A model generated the notes under the pieces. It was given only the letters and a program-made list of their open reading frames with translations. It searched no databases and had not been told where the DNA came from. A program made the position numbers and the translations under genes. 41,987 nt of DNA, taken from assembly GCA_031180665.1 (NCBI GenBank), contig JAPSLP010000040.1, positions 1 through 41,987 on the forward strand, given 5' to 3'. This DNA comes from Cupriavidus sp. Its GTDB lineage: Bacteria > Pseudomonadota > Gammaproteobacteria > Burkholderiales > Burkholderiaceae. Of this stretch, positions 25,243 through 33,956 are shown piece after piece; position 1 is the first letter of the stretch, and each line of letters starts with the position of its first letter.

Positions 25243-27192
25243 GTGATCCGAATCGACCAGCTAGTACTCCAGCGCGGCACCAAGGTGCTGTTCGACCACA
25301 CCAGCGTGACGCTCAACCCCGGCGAGCGCGTCGGCCTGGTCGGTGCCAACGGCAGCGGCAAATCGACGCTGTTCGCGCTGCTGCGCGGCGAACTGCATCC
25401 GGACGGCGGCGACGTTGCGGTGCCGGCGCAATGGCGCGTGGCCCATGTCGCGCAGGAAACCCCGGCGGTGGCGCGCAGCGCGCTGGAATACGTGATCGAC
25501 GGCGACACCCGGCTGCGCGCGATCGAGCAGACCATCGCCGCGGCGCAGGCCAGCGGCGACGGCCACGCCGAGGCCGAAGCGCACGCGGCCTACGCGGACG
25601 CCGACGGCTACACCGCGGCCTCGCGCGCCGAGGCCCTGCTGCTGGGCCTGGGCTTCACGCTCGCGCAGGTTGGCCAGCCGGTGGCGGCCTTCTCCGGCGG
25701 CTGGCGCATGCGCCTGAACCTGGCGCAGGCGCTGATGTGCCCGTCCGATCTTCTTCTGCTCGACGAACCGACCAACCACCTGGATCTGGACGCAATCGTC
25801 TGGCTGGAAGACTGGCTGGCGCGCTATCCCGGCACGCTGGTGATGATCTCGCACGACCGCGAATTCCTCGACGCGATCTGCAATGTCACGGTCCATATCG
25901 AACAGCAGCAGCTGCGCCGCTATGGCGGCAACTACAGCCTGTTCGAGACGCTGCGGCTGCAGCAGATGGCGCAGCAGCAGGCGGCCTATGCGCGCCAGCA
26001 GAAGCAGATCGCCCATCTCGAATCGTTCATCACCCGCTTCAAGGCCAAGGCGACCAAGGCGCGCCAGGCGCAGAGCCGCGTCAAGGCGCTCGAGAAGATG
26101 GAGCGGCTGGCGCCGGTGCACGCCGCGGCCGGCTTCTCATTCGAATTCCGCGAGCCCGATGCCGCGCCGAATCCGATGATGGTGCTCGACGCGGTCGACT
26201 GCGGCTACGCGGGCACGCCGCCGGTGACGATCCTGCACCGCCTGGCGCTGTCGATCCAGAACGGGCAGCGCATCGGCCTGCTGGGCGCCAACGGCCAGGG
26301 CAAATCGACGCTGGTCAAGACGCTGGCGGGCACGCTGGCGCCGCTGGCCGGCACGCTGCGGCACGGCAAGGGCCTGCAGATCGGCTACTTCGCCCAGCAC
26401 CAGCTCGAGACGCTGCGCGACCACGACTCGCCGCTGCAGCATCTGGCGCGGCTGGCGCCCGATACGCGCGAGCAGGAACTGCGCGACTTCCTCGGCAGCT
26501 TCAATTTCCGCGGCGACATGGCGACCTCGCCGATCGAACCGTTCTCCGGCGGAGAGAAGGCGCGGCTCGCGCTGGCGCTGATCGTCTGGCAGAAGCCGAA
26601 TCTGCTGCTGCTCGATGAACCGACCAACCACCTGGACCTCGATACGCGCGAGGCGCTGACGATGGCGCTGGCGCAATTCGAGGGCACGCTGATCCTGGTC
26701 TCGCACGACCGGCATCTGCTGCGCGCCACCACCGACCAGTTCATGCTGGTGGCCGATGGCGGCCTGCAGCCCTTCGATGGCGACCTCGACGACTATCGCG
26801 ACTGGTTGCTGCAGCAGGCCGCCGCCAAGCGCAACGCCGCGGCCGCGGCGCATCGCCTGGAGGGCACCGATGGCGGGGATGGGGCCGATGCGGCCGCGCC
26901 CGCGCAGAATCGCCGCGATCAGCGCCGCGCCGAGGCCGACGAACGGCAGCGGCTGGCGCAGCTGCGCAAACCGTTGGCCAAGGAACTGGAAAAGGTCGAG
27001 AAACGGATGGCCGTGCTGCAACAGGCCAAGACCGAGATCGACGGCTTCATGGCCGACGAAGCCAGCTATGCGGAGGCCAACAAGGCCAGGCTGCTCGAGA
27101 TGCTCAAGCGCCAGGGCGAGGTCGAAGGGGAACTGGCCACGCTGGAGGAGCGCTGGCTGGAACTGCAGGAGCAGATCGAACAGATCGCTTAG
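25243..27192 (+). CDS. yheS: ABC-F family ATPase, YheS-like
   Basis: Ribosome-associated ATPase of the ABC-F class, without membrane domains; thought to act on stalled translation. The 649 aa (E. coli YheS 637) have two ABC cassettes: Walker A GANGSGKST (34-42), signature FSGGWRMRL (150-158) and DEPTNHLD (174-181); then GANGQGKST (348-356), FSGGEKARL and DEPTNHLD (458-465). The inter-domain P-site tRNA interaction linker is at about 240-300 (RFKAKATKARQAQSR), and the C-terminal 100 residues form a charged coiled coil. The start is GTG, reading MIRIDQLVLQRG. It has its own promoter candidate and 5' hairpin. Confidence 0.94.
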   Translation: MIRIDQLVLQRGTKVLFDHTSVTLNPGERVGLVGANGSGKSTLFALLRGELHPDGGDVAVPAQWRVAHVAQETPAVARSALEYVIDGDTRLRAIEQTIAAAQASGDGHAEAEAHAAYADADGYTAASRAEALLLGLGFTLAQVGQPVAAFSGGWRMRLNLAQALMCPSDLLLLDEPTNHLDLDAIVWLEDWLARYPGTLVMISHDREFLDAICNVTVHIEQQQLRRYGGNYSLFETLRLQQMAQQQAAYARQQKQIAHLESFITRFKAKATKARQAQSRVKALEKMERLAPVHAAAGFSFEFREPDAAPNPMMVLDAVDCGYAGTPPVTILHRLALSIQNGQRIGLLGANGQGKSTLVKTLAGTLAPLAGTLRHGKGLQIGYFAQHQLETLRDHDSPLQHLARLAPDTREQELRDFLGSFNFRGDMATSPIEPFSGGEKARLALALIVWQKPNLLLLDEPTNHLDLDTREALTMALAQFEGTLILVSHDRHLLRATTDQFMLVADGGLQPFDGDLDDYRDWLLQQAAAKRNAAAAAHRLEGTDGGDGADAAAPAQNRRDQRRAEADERQRLAQLRKPLAKELEKVEKRMAVLQQAKTEIDGFMADEASYAEANKARLLEMLKRQGEVEGELATLEERWLELQEQIEQIA

Positions 27193-27660
27193 CGAGGGCT
27201 CGGCAGGAACTGCAATCTCAGCGGCTTATCTGAATGCCGGGTGGGCGCGGTCGGGGGTGCATAGAATGCCCGTCGCCATGTCGATCCAGCCGTCTGCGAT
27301 CCAGCCGTCGGCGATATCTGCATGGTCCGTGTCGCCGGCACGATCGACGACATGCCGCCGCCAGCGAACCAGCGCGCTGCGACGCATTGGCTGTCCCGGC
27401 CCAACCCTTTCACCGTCTTTCACCAAGAGCGATCATCCTCGCCTCCTCCACCCAGCCACGCGAATCTTCCCGCATCCGCATGGTTCGACAGAGCCGACCG
27501 GATCTCACGGCGGGACGGCAGCCAGCCCCGCGCAATGAGAGCGGCCGGGCCGTCTTGCTCACGCCGCACACCGGCTCGGCGCGGGAACCATGTTCCGGGA
27601 TAACGGGCCGGGCCTCGCTCGTCAACGTACAGCGCGGCCCGTAACCTGCGCCGTGGTCAC
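27193..27660. other. 468-bp gene-free region between convergent genes
   Basis: Lies between the stops of the ABC-F and ABC-exporter genes. It contains a 15-bp direct duplication (27283-27297 and 27298-27312, GATCCAGCCGTCTGC-like) and an inverted repeat ACGGGCCG (27603-27610) / CGGCCCGT (27635-27642) close to the exporter stop, a weak terminator candidate. Short open frames on both strands lack ribosome binding sites and similarity. It may hold a decayed gene. Confidence 0.5.
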
Positions 27661-29499
27661 CTACTCCTGCAGCGCTTCCTGAACCAGGAATCCGCCGCTT
27701 TGATGTGCCCACAGCCGGCTGTAAAGTCCGCCGCGCGCCAGCAGCTCGCGGTGCGTGCCCTGTTCGACGATGCGGCCGCGGTCGAGCACCACGATGCGGT
27801 CCATCGCCGCCAGCGTCGACAGCCGGTGCGCGATCGCCACCACGGTCTTGCCTTCCATCAGCCGGTACAGGCTCTGCTGGATCGCGATCTCGACCTCGCT
27901 GTCGAGCGCGCTGGTGGCCTCGTCCAGCAGCAGGATCGGTGCATCCTTGAGCATCACGCGCGCGATCGCGATGCGCTGGCGCTGGCCGCCCGACAGCTTG
28001 ACCCCACGCTCGCCGACGTGCGCGTCGTAGCCACGCCGCCCTTCCCGGTCGCTCAGCGTGTGGATGAAGTCCTCCGCTTCGGCCCGCCGCGCGGCGGCAA
28101 TCATCTCGGCATCGCTGGCATCGGGCCGGCCATAGACGATGTTGTCGCGCACCGAGCGGTGCAGCAGCGAGGTGTCCTGCGTGACCATGCCGATCTGCGC
28201 GCGCAGGCTGTCCTGCGTGACGCCGGCAATATCCTGCCCGTCGATCAGGATCCGGCCCGACTCGACGTCGTAGAAGCGCAGCAGCAGATTGACCAGCGTC
28301 GACTTGCCCGCGCCGGAGCGGCCCACCAGGCCGACCTTCTCGCCGGGACGGATCGTCAGCGTGAAGTCGTCGAACACGGGCCGGCCGGAGCCATAGGAGA
28401 AGCCGACGTGGTCGAAGCGGATTTCGCCCTGCGGCACCCGCAGCGGTACCGCATCGGGACGGTCCTCGATATGGCGCGCACGCGCCAGCGTCGACACGCC
28501 ATCGCGCACCGTGCCGATATGTTCGAACAGCTCGGCAATCTCCCACATCGCCCATTGCGAGATGCCGTTCAGGCGCATCGCCATCGCGGTCGCGGCCGCC
28601 ACCGCGCCGATGCCGATCTGGCCGACCGACCACAGATACAGCGCCAGCCCCGTGGTGGCGACGATCAGCATCATGATCAGCGTGTGGTTGACGATCTCGA
28701 ACGCGCTGATCAGCCGCCCCTGCGCATACACGGGCTGCATGAACTCCTGCATCGCGCTGCGCACGTAGCTGGCCTCGCGCCGCGAGTGCGAGAACAGCTT
28801 GACGGTGGCGATATTGGTGTAGGCGTCGGTGACGCGCCCGGTCATCACCGAGCGCGCGTCGGCCTGATGCGCGGACACCCGCGCCAGCCGCGGCACGAAG
28901 TACCAGGATGCGCCGACATAGGCGACCACCCACAGCAGGAACGGCGCCAGCAGCCAGCCGTCGAAATTGCCCAGCACCACCGCCGCCGATACCAGGTAGA
29001 TCACGATATAGACCAGGATATCGGCCACCGTCATCACCGCGTCGCGCACGGCCAGCGCGGTCTGCATGACCTTGGTGGTGACGCGCCCCGCGAACTCGTC
29101 CTGGAAAAAGCCCATGCTCTGGTTGAGCATCAGCCGGTGGAAATTCCAGCGCAGCCGCATCGGGAAATTGCCGAACAGCGTCTGGAACTTGAGCATGCTC
29201 CATACCGCGACCACGACGATGCTGGCCAGCACGATGCCGGCCAGCAGCAGCAGGCGGTCCGAATAGGTCGACCAGAGCTGCTGCGGCTCGACCGCGGCCA
29301 GCCAGTCGACCAGGCGGCCGAGCATGCTGAACAGCACCGCCTCGAAGATGCCGATCGCCATCGCGCACAGCACCAGCAGCAACAGATAGCGCCGCACGCC
29401 CGCCGTGCAATCGACGATGAACGCGATCCAGTGCTGCGGCGGCGTATCGGGAAGCGAATCCGGGTAGTTGTGAATGCGCCTTTCAAACCAACGGAACAC
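27661..29499 (-). CDS. ABC exporter, fused membrane and ATPase domains
   Basis: Half-transporter of the MsbA/LmrA type, expected to work as a dimer in the inner membrane; substrate unknown. The 612 aa comprise a six-helix transmembrane domain (about residues 35-310) and an ATPase with Walker A GRSGAGKST (393-401), signature LSGGQRQR (502-509), Walker B ILLLDE (522-527) and H-loop H558. The start is GTG with GGAG upstream (CTGGAGAAACTGGCC). It follows dsbB by 45 bp on the same strand, so the two are likely co-transcribed. Lipid or peptide export are both possible. Confidence 0.93.
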   Translation of the reverse strand: MFRWFERRIHNYPDSLPDTPPQHWIAFIVDCTAGVRRYLLLLVLCAMAIGIFEAVLFSMLGRLVDWLAAVEPQQLWSTYSDRLLLLAGIVLASIVVVAVWSMLKFQTLFGNFPMRLRWNFHRLMLNQSMGFFQDEFAGRVTTKVMQTALAVRDAVMTVADILVYIVIYLVSAAVVLGNFDGWLLAPFLLWVVAYVGASWYFVPRLARVSAHQADARSVMTGRVTDAYTNIATVKLFSHSRREASYVRSAMQEFMQPVYAQGRLISAFEIVNHTLIMMLIVATTGLALYLWSVGQIGIGAVAAATAMAMRLNGISQWAMWEIAELFEHIGTVRDGVSTLARARHIEDRPDAVPLRVPQGEIRFDHVGFSYGSGRPVFDDFTLTIRPGEKVGLVGRSGAGKSTLVNLLLRFYDVESGRILIDGQDIAGVTQDSLRAQIGMVTQDTSLLHRSVRDNIVYGRPDASDAEMIAAARRAEAEDFIHTLSDREGRRGYDAHVGERGVKLSGGQRQRIAIARVMLKDAPILLLDEATSALDSEVEIAIQQSLYRLMEGKTVVAIAHRLSTLAAMDRIVVLDRGRIVEQGTHRELLARGGLYSRLWAHQSGGFLVQEALQE

Positions 29500-29544
29500 G
29501 GCCAGTTTCTCCAGGGATGGTGTCGAGCGGCCGCGACGGCTCGC

Positions 29545-30030
29545 TCAACGGTAGTTGCGCTCGCGCCGGATCAGTCCGATCGCCAGCACGCCGGTCAGCA
29601 CCACCAGCCAGATCAGCGACCAGCCGGGGATCGAGATGCCGAACACCGGCGGCAGCGGCGCGGTGCACAGACCGTCGGAATAGAACAGTTGCGGCAGCAC
29701 GCGCGCGGTCGGCAGCGCGTTGACCCAGTTCTCCAGCGGATCGATGCCGCAGCTCGCCTTCGGATTGAGCAGCAGCGAGACGTGGTAGCCCGCCACCGCG
29801 ATGCCGCCGACGCCCGAAAGCATCGCCAGCCCTTGCCACAGCGTGCGCGTGCCCTGCCCCAGCGCGGCCAGCAGCGAGAACAGGCCGATCGCGACGAAGG
29901 CGAAGCGCTGCATCACGCAGAGCGGACATGGCTGGTAGCCCTGCGCGTGCTGCAGATAAAGGGCATAGCCGACCAGTCCGAACGAGACGAGGGCAATCAG
30001 CAGGAAGTAGGCGCGGGAATTCGCTTGCAT
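29545..30030 (-). CDS. dsbB: disulfide bond formation protein B
   Basis: Inner-membrane quinone reductase that reoxidises DsbA in the periplasm. The 161 aa show four transmembrane helices and the two expected periplasmic cysteine pairs: C35-P-L-C38 (QPCPLCVMQR) and C94/C122 (KASCGIDPLENW, SDGLCTAPLPPVFG). Length fits the family (about 160-176 aa). The start MQANSRAYFLLIALVSF lacks a good Shine-Dalgarno. TAAGAT at 30241-30236 on the minus strand is a weak -10 candidate. Confidence 0.95.
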   Translation of the reverse strand: MQANSRAYFLLIALVSFGLVGYALYLQHAQGYQPCPLCVMQRFAFVAIGLFSLLAALGQGTRTLWQGLAMLSGVGGIAVAGYHVSLLLNPKASCGIDPLENWVNALPTARVLPQLFYSDGLCTAPLPPVFGISIPGWSLIWLVVLTGVLAIGLIRRERNYR

Positions 30031-30437
30031 GGCGGAGTGGCGGAATGGCGGTCGACTGAGCGGTAAGGAAATGCCGGACGAATCCGGGACGAGAATCGGG
30101 AACGAGAATCCGGAACGACAAGGGTGGCGCGAAGCATGGCACCCGGTACCGATCGAGGTACGGCGTGCAATCACGACGGGAAACGACGAGGCAGGACGGC
30201 ATGCGCCGGTGTGCCAGGCATCGCGGACAGGCGCCATCTTACCGATTTTGCACCACGCGCGTCGTTGCGATGCGATGACCCCTGCACGCGCTGGGGCCAT
30301 CATTGCGACCGATCGCCGCAGCGCGGCACGCCGGCATTGCCCATGCCGCCGAACGCGCCAACAATGCCGTTCATTGCGTCGGCGCGCCATGCGATCCCCA
30401 TGCGTTCGACCCCCATGATTCGTCGAGGACCGTACCC
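30031..30437. other. 407-bp divergent intergenic region
   Basis: Between dsbB (minus) and the 144-aa gene (plus). By eye it is less biased in composition. 30072-30118 has three near-copies of an ACGA(G)AATC(C)GG(A/G) motif (degenerate direct repeats). A plus promoter candidate is TTGCCC (30337-30342), 17-bp spacer, AACAAT (30360-30365). No convincing open frame. Confidence 0.4.
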
Positions 30438-30872
30438 ATGAAGAGCAATGCGCTGCGCGCGGTGCGCAGCAACGACTTTCGTGCCCCACGCTTTCGCACG
30501 ACGCCGCCCCAGGCGCCCACGGCCGACCGCGGCGCCGCGGCAAACCCCGCATCGTCCCAGGTGCCGGTGGTGCCGGTCGGCTACCGCCAGGGCTTCATCA
30601 CCGCGATCTCCGTGCTGCTGGCCTTTACGCTGGCCTTCTGGCGCTACTGGAGCTTCGAGAGCCCCGGCCCGTGGAACCCGCTGTCGCTGGCGGTCGAGGT
30701 CTCGCTGGGCGTCGCTGCCGGCCTGCAGGTGGTGGCGCTGTTCCGTTCGCTGCGGGTCGAGGACGACCAGGTGCCCGAGTATCGCCGCACGCAGCGCTGG
30801 CTGTTCGCATCGGCGGTGGTGCTGATCGCGGCGCTGCTCGGTGCGCTGTGCGAGGACTCGGTGTTCGGCTGA
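30438..30872 (+). CDS. hypothetical membrane protein, 144 aa
   Basis: Not recognised as a named family. The start (MKSNALRAVRSNDFRAPRF) follows GAGGA by nine bases; the open frame continues upstream without a better site. A basic, Pro/Ala-rich N-terminal tail of about 50 residues is followed by three predicted transmembrane helices (about 53-72, 82-103 and 121-140). It converges with radA, and the stop codons of both genes lie in the arms of one hairpin. Confidence 0.78.
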   Translation: MKSNALRAVRSNDFRAPRFRTTPPQAPTADRGAAANPASSQVPVVPVGYRQGFITAISVLLAFTLAFWRYWSFESPGPWNPLSLAVEVSLGVAAGLQVVALFRSLRVEDDQVPEYRRTQRWLFASAVVLIAALLGALCEDSVFG

Positions 30873-30904
30873 GGCCGCGCGTCGCGCACGCAAGGCGTCA
30901 GCCG
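30866..30904. terminator. inverted repeat holding both stop codons of convergent genes
   Basis: CGGCTGA (30866-30872) pairs with TCAGCCG (30898-30904). The left arm ends with the TGA of the 144-aa gene; the right arm contains the TGA of radA on the other strand. The 25-base interior is GC-rich and can fold further. Possible bidirectional terminator. Confidence 0.4.
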
Positions 30905-32262
30905 TCGAGGTAGCGCACGCGCTCGATCGCCTGTTCGATCCGCTCGACGGCGATCACCTCGAGCCCGTCGATCGGTTGCTTGGGCGCGTTGGCCTTGGGA
31001 ATCACCGCCTGCGTGAAGCCCAGCTTGGCCGCCTCGCGCAGCCGGTCCTGGCCGCGCGGGCTCGGACGGATTTCCCCCGCCAGCCCCACTTCGCCAAATA
31101 CCACCAGCCCGCGCGGCAAGGGCTTGTTGCGCATCGACGAATGGATCGACAGCAGCACGGCCAGATCGGCCGCCGGCTCGGTGATCTTGACCCCACCCAC
31201 CGCATTGAGGAACACGTCCTGGTCGAAGCAGGCGATGCCCGCGTGGCGGTGCAGCACCGCCAGCAGCAGCGCCAGCCGGTTCTGCTCGAGGCCGACCGCG
31301 AGGCGGCGCGGATTCGGCACGTGCGCCGCATCGACCAGCGCCTGGATCTCGACCAAAAGCGGACGCGAGCCCTCCTGCGTGACCATCACGCAGGAACCGG
31401 ACACGGTCTGCTCATGCTGCGACAGGAACAGCGCCGACGGATTGCTGATGCCGCGCAGCCCGCGCTCGGTCATCGCGAATACGCCCAGCTCGTTGACCGC
31501 GCCGAAGCGGTTCTTGAACGCGCGGATCAGCCGGTGCGACGAATGCGTGTCGCCCTCGAAATACAGCACCGTGTCGACGATATGTTCGAGCACGCGCGGC
31601 CCCGCCAGGCTGCCCTCCTTGGTCACATGGCCGACCAGGATGATGGTGGTGCCGCTGCTCTTGGCGATCCGCGTCAGCTGCGCCGCGCATTCGCGCACCT
31701 GGGCCACCGAGCCCGGCGCCGAACTGAGCGCCTCCGAGTACAGCGTCTGGATCGAGTCGATCACCGCGACCTCGGGCTTGTCCGCGTCCAGCGTCGCCTG
31801 GATCTTCTCGAGCTGGATCTCGGCCAGCAGGCCCAGGCTTGGGCTGTCGATGCCCAGCCGCTGCGCGCGCAGCGCGATCTGCGCCCCCGACTCCTCGCCG
31901 CTGACATAGAGCACGCGCCGGCTGGCCGCGAGATTTGCCAGCGCCTGCAACAGCAGCGTGGACTTGCCGATGCCGGGGTCGCCGCCGATCAGCACCACGC
32001 CGCCGGCCACCAGCCCGCCGCCGAGAACCCGGTCGAATTCCTCGATGCCGCTGGTGAAGCGCGGCACGTCGGAGGCCTCGATCTCGGACAGCCGCTGCAC
32101 CGTGGCCGAGGCCGCCAGCGGCTGGAAGCGCCGCGCCGACGGCGCCTCGGGCACGCTCTCGACCAGCGTGTTCCATTGCTGGCAATGCGGGCACTGCCCC
32201 TGCCATCGGGGCACGGAGCCGCCGCATTCGGTACAGGTGTAAACGGTCTTGGTCTTTGCCAA
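30898..32262 (-). CDS. radA: DNA repair protein RadA
   Basis: RecA-like ATPase that helps branch migration during recombinational repair. The 454 aa contain the N-terminal C4 zinc finger (C10-x2-C13, C24-x2-C27), Walker A GGDPGIGKST (93-102), the RadA-specific KNRFG motif (250-254) and a C-terminal Lon-protease-like domain. The start is TTG (32262-32260) with AAGGA seven bases upstream, so this is well supported. It lies 73 bp downstream of alr on the same strand. Confidence 0.96.
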   Translation of the reverse strand: MAKTKTVYTCTECGGSVPRWQGQCPHCQQWNTLVESVPEAPSARRFQPLAASATVQRLSEIEASDVPRFTSGIEEFDRVLGGGLVAGGVVLIGGDPGIGKSTLLLQALANLAASRRVLYVSGEESGAQIALRAQRLGIDSPSLGLLAEIQLEKIQATLDADKPEVAVIDSIQTLYSEALSSAPGSVAQVRECAAQLTRIAKSSGTTIILVGHVTKEGSLAGPRVLEHIVDTVLYFEGDTHSSHRLIRAFKNRFGAVNELGVFAMTERGLRGISNPSALFLSQHEQTVSGSCVMVTQEGSRPLLVEIQALVDAAHVPNPRRLAVGLEQNRLALLLAVLHRHAGIACFDQDVFLNAVGGVKITEPAADLAVLLSIHSSMRNKPLPRGLVVFGEVGLAGEIRPSPRGQDRLREAAKLGFTQAVIPKANAPKQPIDGLEVIAVERIEQAIERVRYLDG

Positions 32263-32335
32263 CGGGAATCCTTGGGGCCGGGGAGCGAGGAGGCGGCGCA
32301 GCCGCGGGCTGCGGGGGCGCCGCGAGGCGCCGATT

Positions 32336-33469
32336 CTACTTGGCCGGCGCGGCCTCGGCCATGTTCGGCGCGTCCGGCACGGTCAGCGTCGCGACCGTCA
32401 CCGGCACCCGCGGCGCCAGCGCGCACATCAGCTCGTAGCCCACGGTGCCGCTGGCGGCGGCCACGTCGTCGATCGGCAGGCCGTGGCCCCACAGGGTCAC
32501 CGGCGAACCGACCCGCGCCTTGGGGCACGGCGTCAGGTCGACGCACAGCATGTCCATCGACACCCGGCCGACCAGATGCGTGCGCACGCCGTCGACCAGC
32601 ACCGGCGCGGGCTGGTCGCCCCAGCCCGCGGCATGGCGCGGATAGCCGTCGGCATAGCCGCAGGCCACCACGCCGATCCGCATCGGCCGGTCCGCGGTGA
32701 ACAGCGAGCCGTAGCCGACCGTGTCGCCGGGCCGCAATTCCTGCACCGCGATCACTTCGCTGTGCAGCGACATCGCCGGCATCAGCCCGGTGTCAGCGAT
32801 ATCGGCGTGCCGGCCGCTCGGCGAGGCGCCGTACAGCACGATGCCGGGCCGCACCCAGGCGCGATGCGCGGCCGGATGCCACAGCGTGGCCGCGGAGTTC
32901 GACAGGCTCGCCTCGCCCGGCAGATTGGCCGTGGCGGCGTCGAACACCTCCAGCTGGTGCGCGATGCCGCGCTCGCCATCGGCGTCGGAGAAGTGGGTCA
33001 TATGGACGATGCTGCCTACCCCGGACAGCGTGCGGGCGCGTTCCCAGGCGGTGCGGTACTGGTCCGGCGCGAAGCCGAGCCGGTTCATGCCGGTATTGAG
33101 CTTGAGCTGGATCGCCAGCGGCCCCTTTGGCCGCGCCACCTCGAGCATGCGCAGCTGCTCGTCGTTGTGGATCGCCGTGGTCAGCCGGTATTCCTCGAGC
33201 AGCGGCACGTCCTGCGGCTGGAAGAAGCCCTCGAGCAGCAGGATCGGCCCCTGCCAGCCCAGTTCGCGCAGCAGCACGGCTTCGTTCAGGTCCAGCAGGC
33301 CGAAGCCGTCGGCCGCGCGCAGGCCGGCGAAGGCGCGGCGGATGCCGTGACCGTAGGCGTTGGCCTTGATCACCGCCCAGACGCGGGATGCCGGCGCATG
33401 GCGGCGCACCACCTCGAGATTGTTGGCCAGGGCGGGTTGATGGATGACAGCGTGAATCGGTCTTGGCAT
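32336..33469 (-). CDS. alr: alanine racemase
   Basis: PLP enzyme making D-alanine for peptidoglycan. The 377 aa have the PLP lysine K35 in AVIKANAYGHG, the second catalytic base Y253 in VGYGSLF, the phosphate-binding SNSAATLW region and GRVSMDMLCVDL. Length fits the family (about 360-390 aa). Because radA follows 73 bp later, the two are probably one transcript. It is divergent from lplT. Confidence 0.96.
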   Translation of the reverse strand: MPRPIHAVIHQPALANNLEVVRRHAPASRVWAVIKANAYGHGIRRAFAGLRAADGFGLLDLNEAVLLRELGWQGPILLLEGFFQPQDVPLLEEYRLTTAIHNDEQLRMLEVARPKGPLAIQLKLNTGMNRLGFAPDQYRTAWERARTLSGVGSIVHMTHFSDADGERGIAHQLEVFDAATANLPGEASLSNSAATLWHPAAHRAWVRPGIVLYGASPSGRHADIADTGLMPAMSLHSEVIAVQELRPGDTVGYGSLFTADRPMRIGVVACGYADGYPRHAAGWGDQPAPVLVDGVRTHLVGRVSMDMLCVDLTPCPKARVGSPVTLWGHGLPIDDVAAASGTVGYELMCALAPRVPVTVATLTVPDAPNMAEAAPAK

Positions 33470-33639
33470 GGGATCAGGGAAGGTTCGTCACAGCGGCCTC
33501 GCGGCGCGCCGGGCCCCGCCGTGCGATGGCCGGGGCGGGCGTACCGAAGTGGTGCCTGGGGCACTGTCCGCGGGAACGACGACGGGCGTTCGGCACCAAT
33601 GCGCGGCAGCACCTGGAAGGGGCACCGCGTAGACCGTTA

Positions 33640-33695
33640 TTTGACCACATTGGTTCGGCGATTCCCGGGAATCCGCTCCCTGTCGAATGGTCAAA
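33640..33695. promoter_or_regulatory. nested palindromes between alr and lplT
   Basis: Outer arms TTTGACCA (33640-33647) and TGGTCAAA (33688-33695) enclose a perfect 14-bp palindrome GATTCCCGGGAATC (33660-33673). The two symmetry centres are one base apart. Extra pairs (TTCG 33654-33657 with CGAA 33684-33687, and GC/GC beside the core) allow one long imperfect hairpin. Operator or cruciform-forming site are both possible. Confidence 0.6.
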
Positions 33696-33742
33696 CCCGG
33701 TCAATTTGCGGTCTTCCCTTCTTCGGAATTGAAAGACTTTCG

Positions 33743-33766
33743 TGATATAAAGCCGGACGTTCCGGC
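33743..33766 (+). promoter_or_regulatory. lplT promoter with palindrome at the start site
   Basis: Extended -10 TGATATAAA (33743-33751) with a weak -35 TTCGGA 18 bp upstream. Directly downstream GCCGGA (33752-33757), CGT, TCCGGC (33761-33766) form a 6-bp hairpin spanning the expected start near 33758. Confidence 0.5.
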
Positions 33767-33956
33767 CATGTTTCAAAAGTGATCCAATATGACGGGTCCC
33801 GTCAGGTACGTACACGCCCCAGCCACGCCGAACCGGACCAGGCGCGGGCGTCCTTTTGGCACGGCCGCCGTTCACCCCCTCCGCACGATGCCGACGGCCG
33901 TTGGCGCGGGCACGCCAGTAGCGCAAGGAAATCGCGATGGAGACAGAGTCCAAGGT

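Larger units (their letters stand above)
33470..33956. other. 487-bp divergent intergenic region alr-lplT
   Basis: Contains nested palindromes at 33640-33695, a plus-strand extended -10 at 33743-33751 and a hairpin at 33752-33766. The last ~190 bp would be the lplT leader; an in-frame upstream ATG at 33789 is open but its product has no recognisable sequence. Confidence 0.5.

Noticed and set aside
27226..27426. Small minus-strand frame with an ADGWIADGW repeat
   Set aside because: No ribosome binding site or similarity; the repeat comes from the 15-bp duplication.
33789..33956. 55-residue N-terminal extension of LplT
   Set aside because: The extension has no family similarity and the conserved protein begins MKKGFYTIM at 33957.
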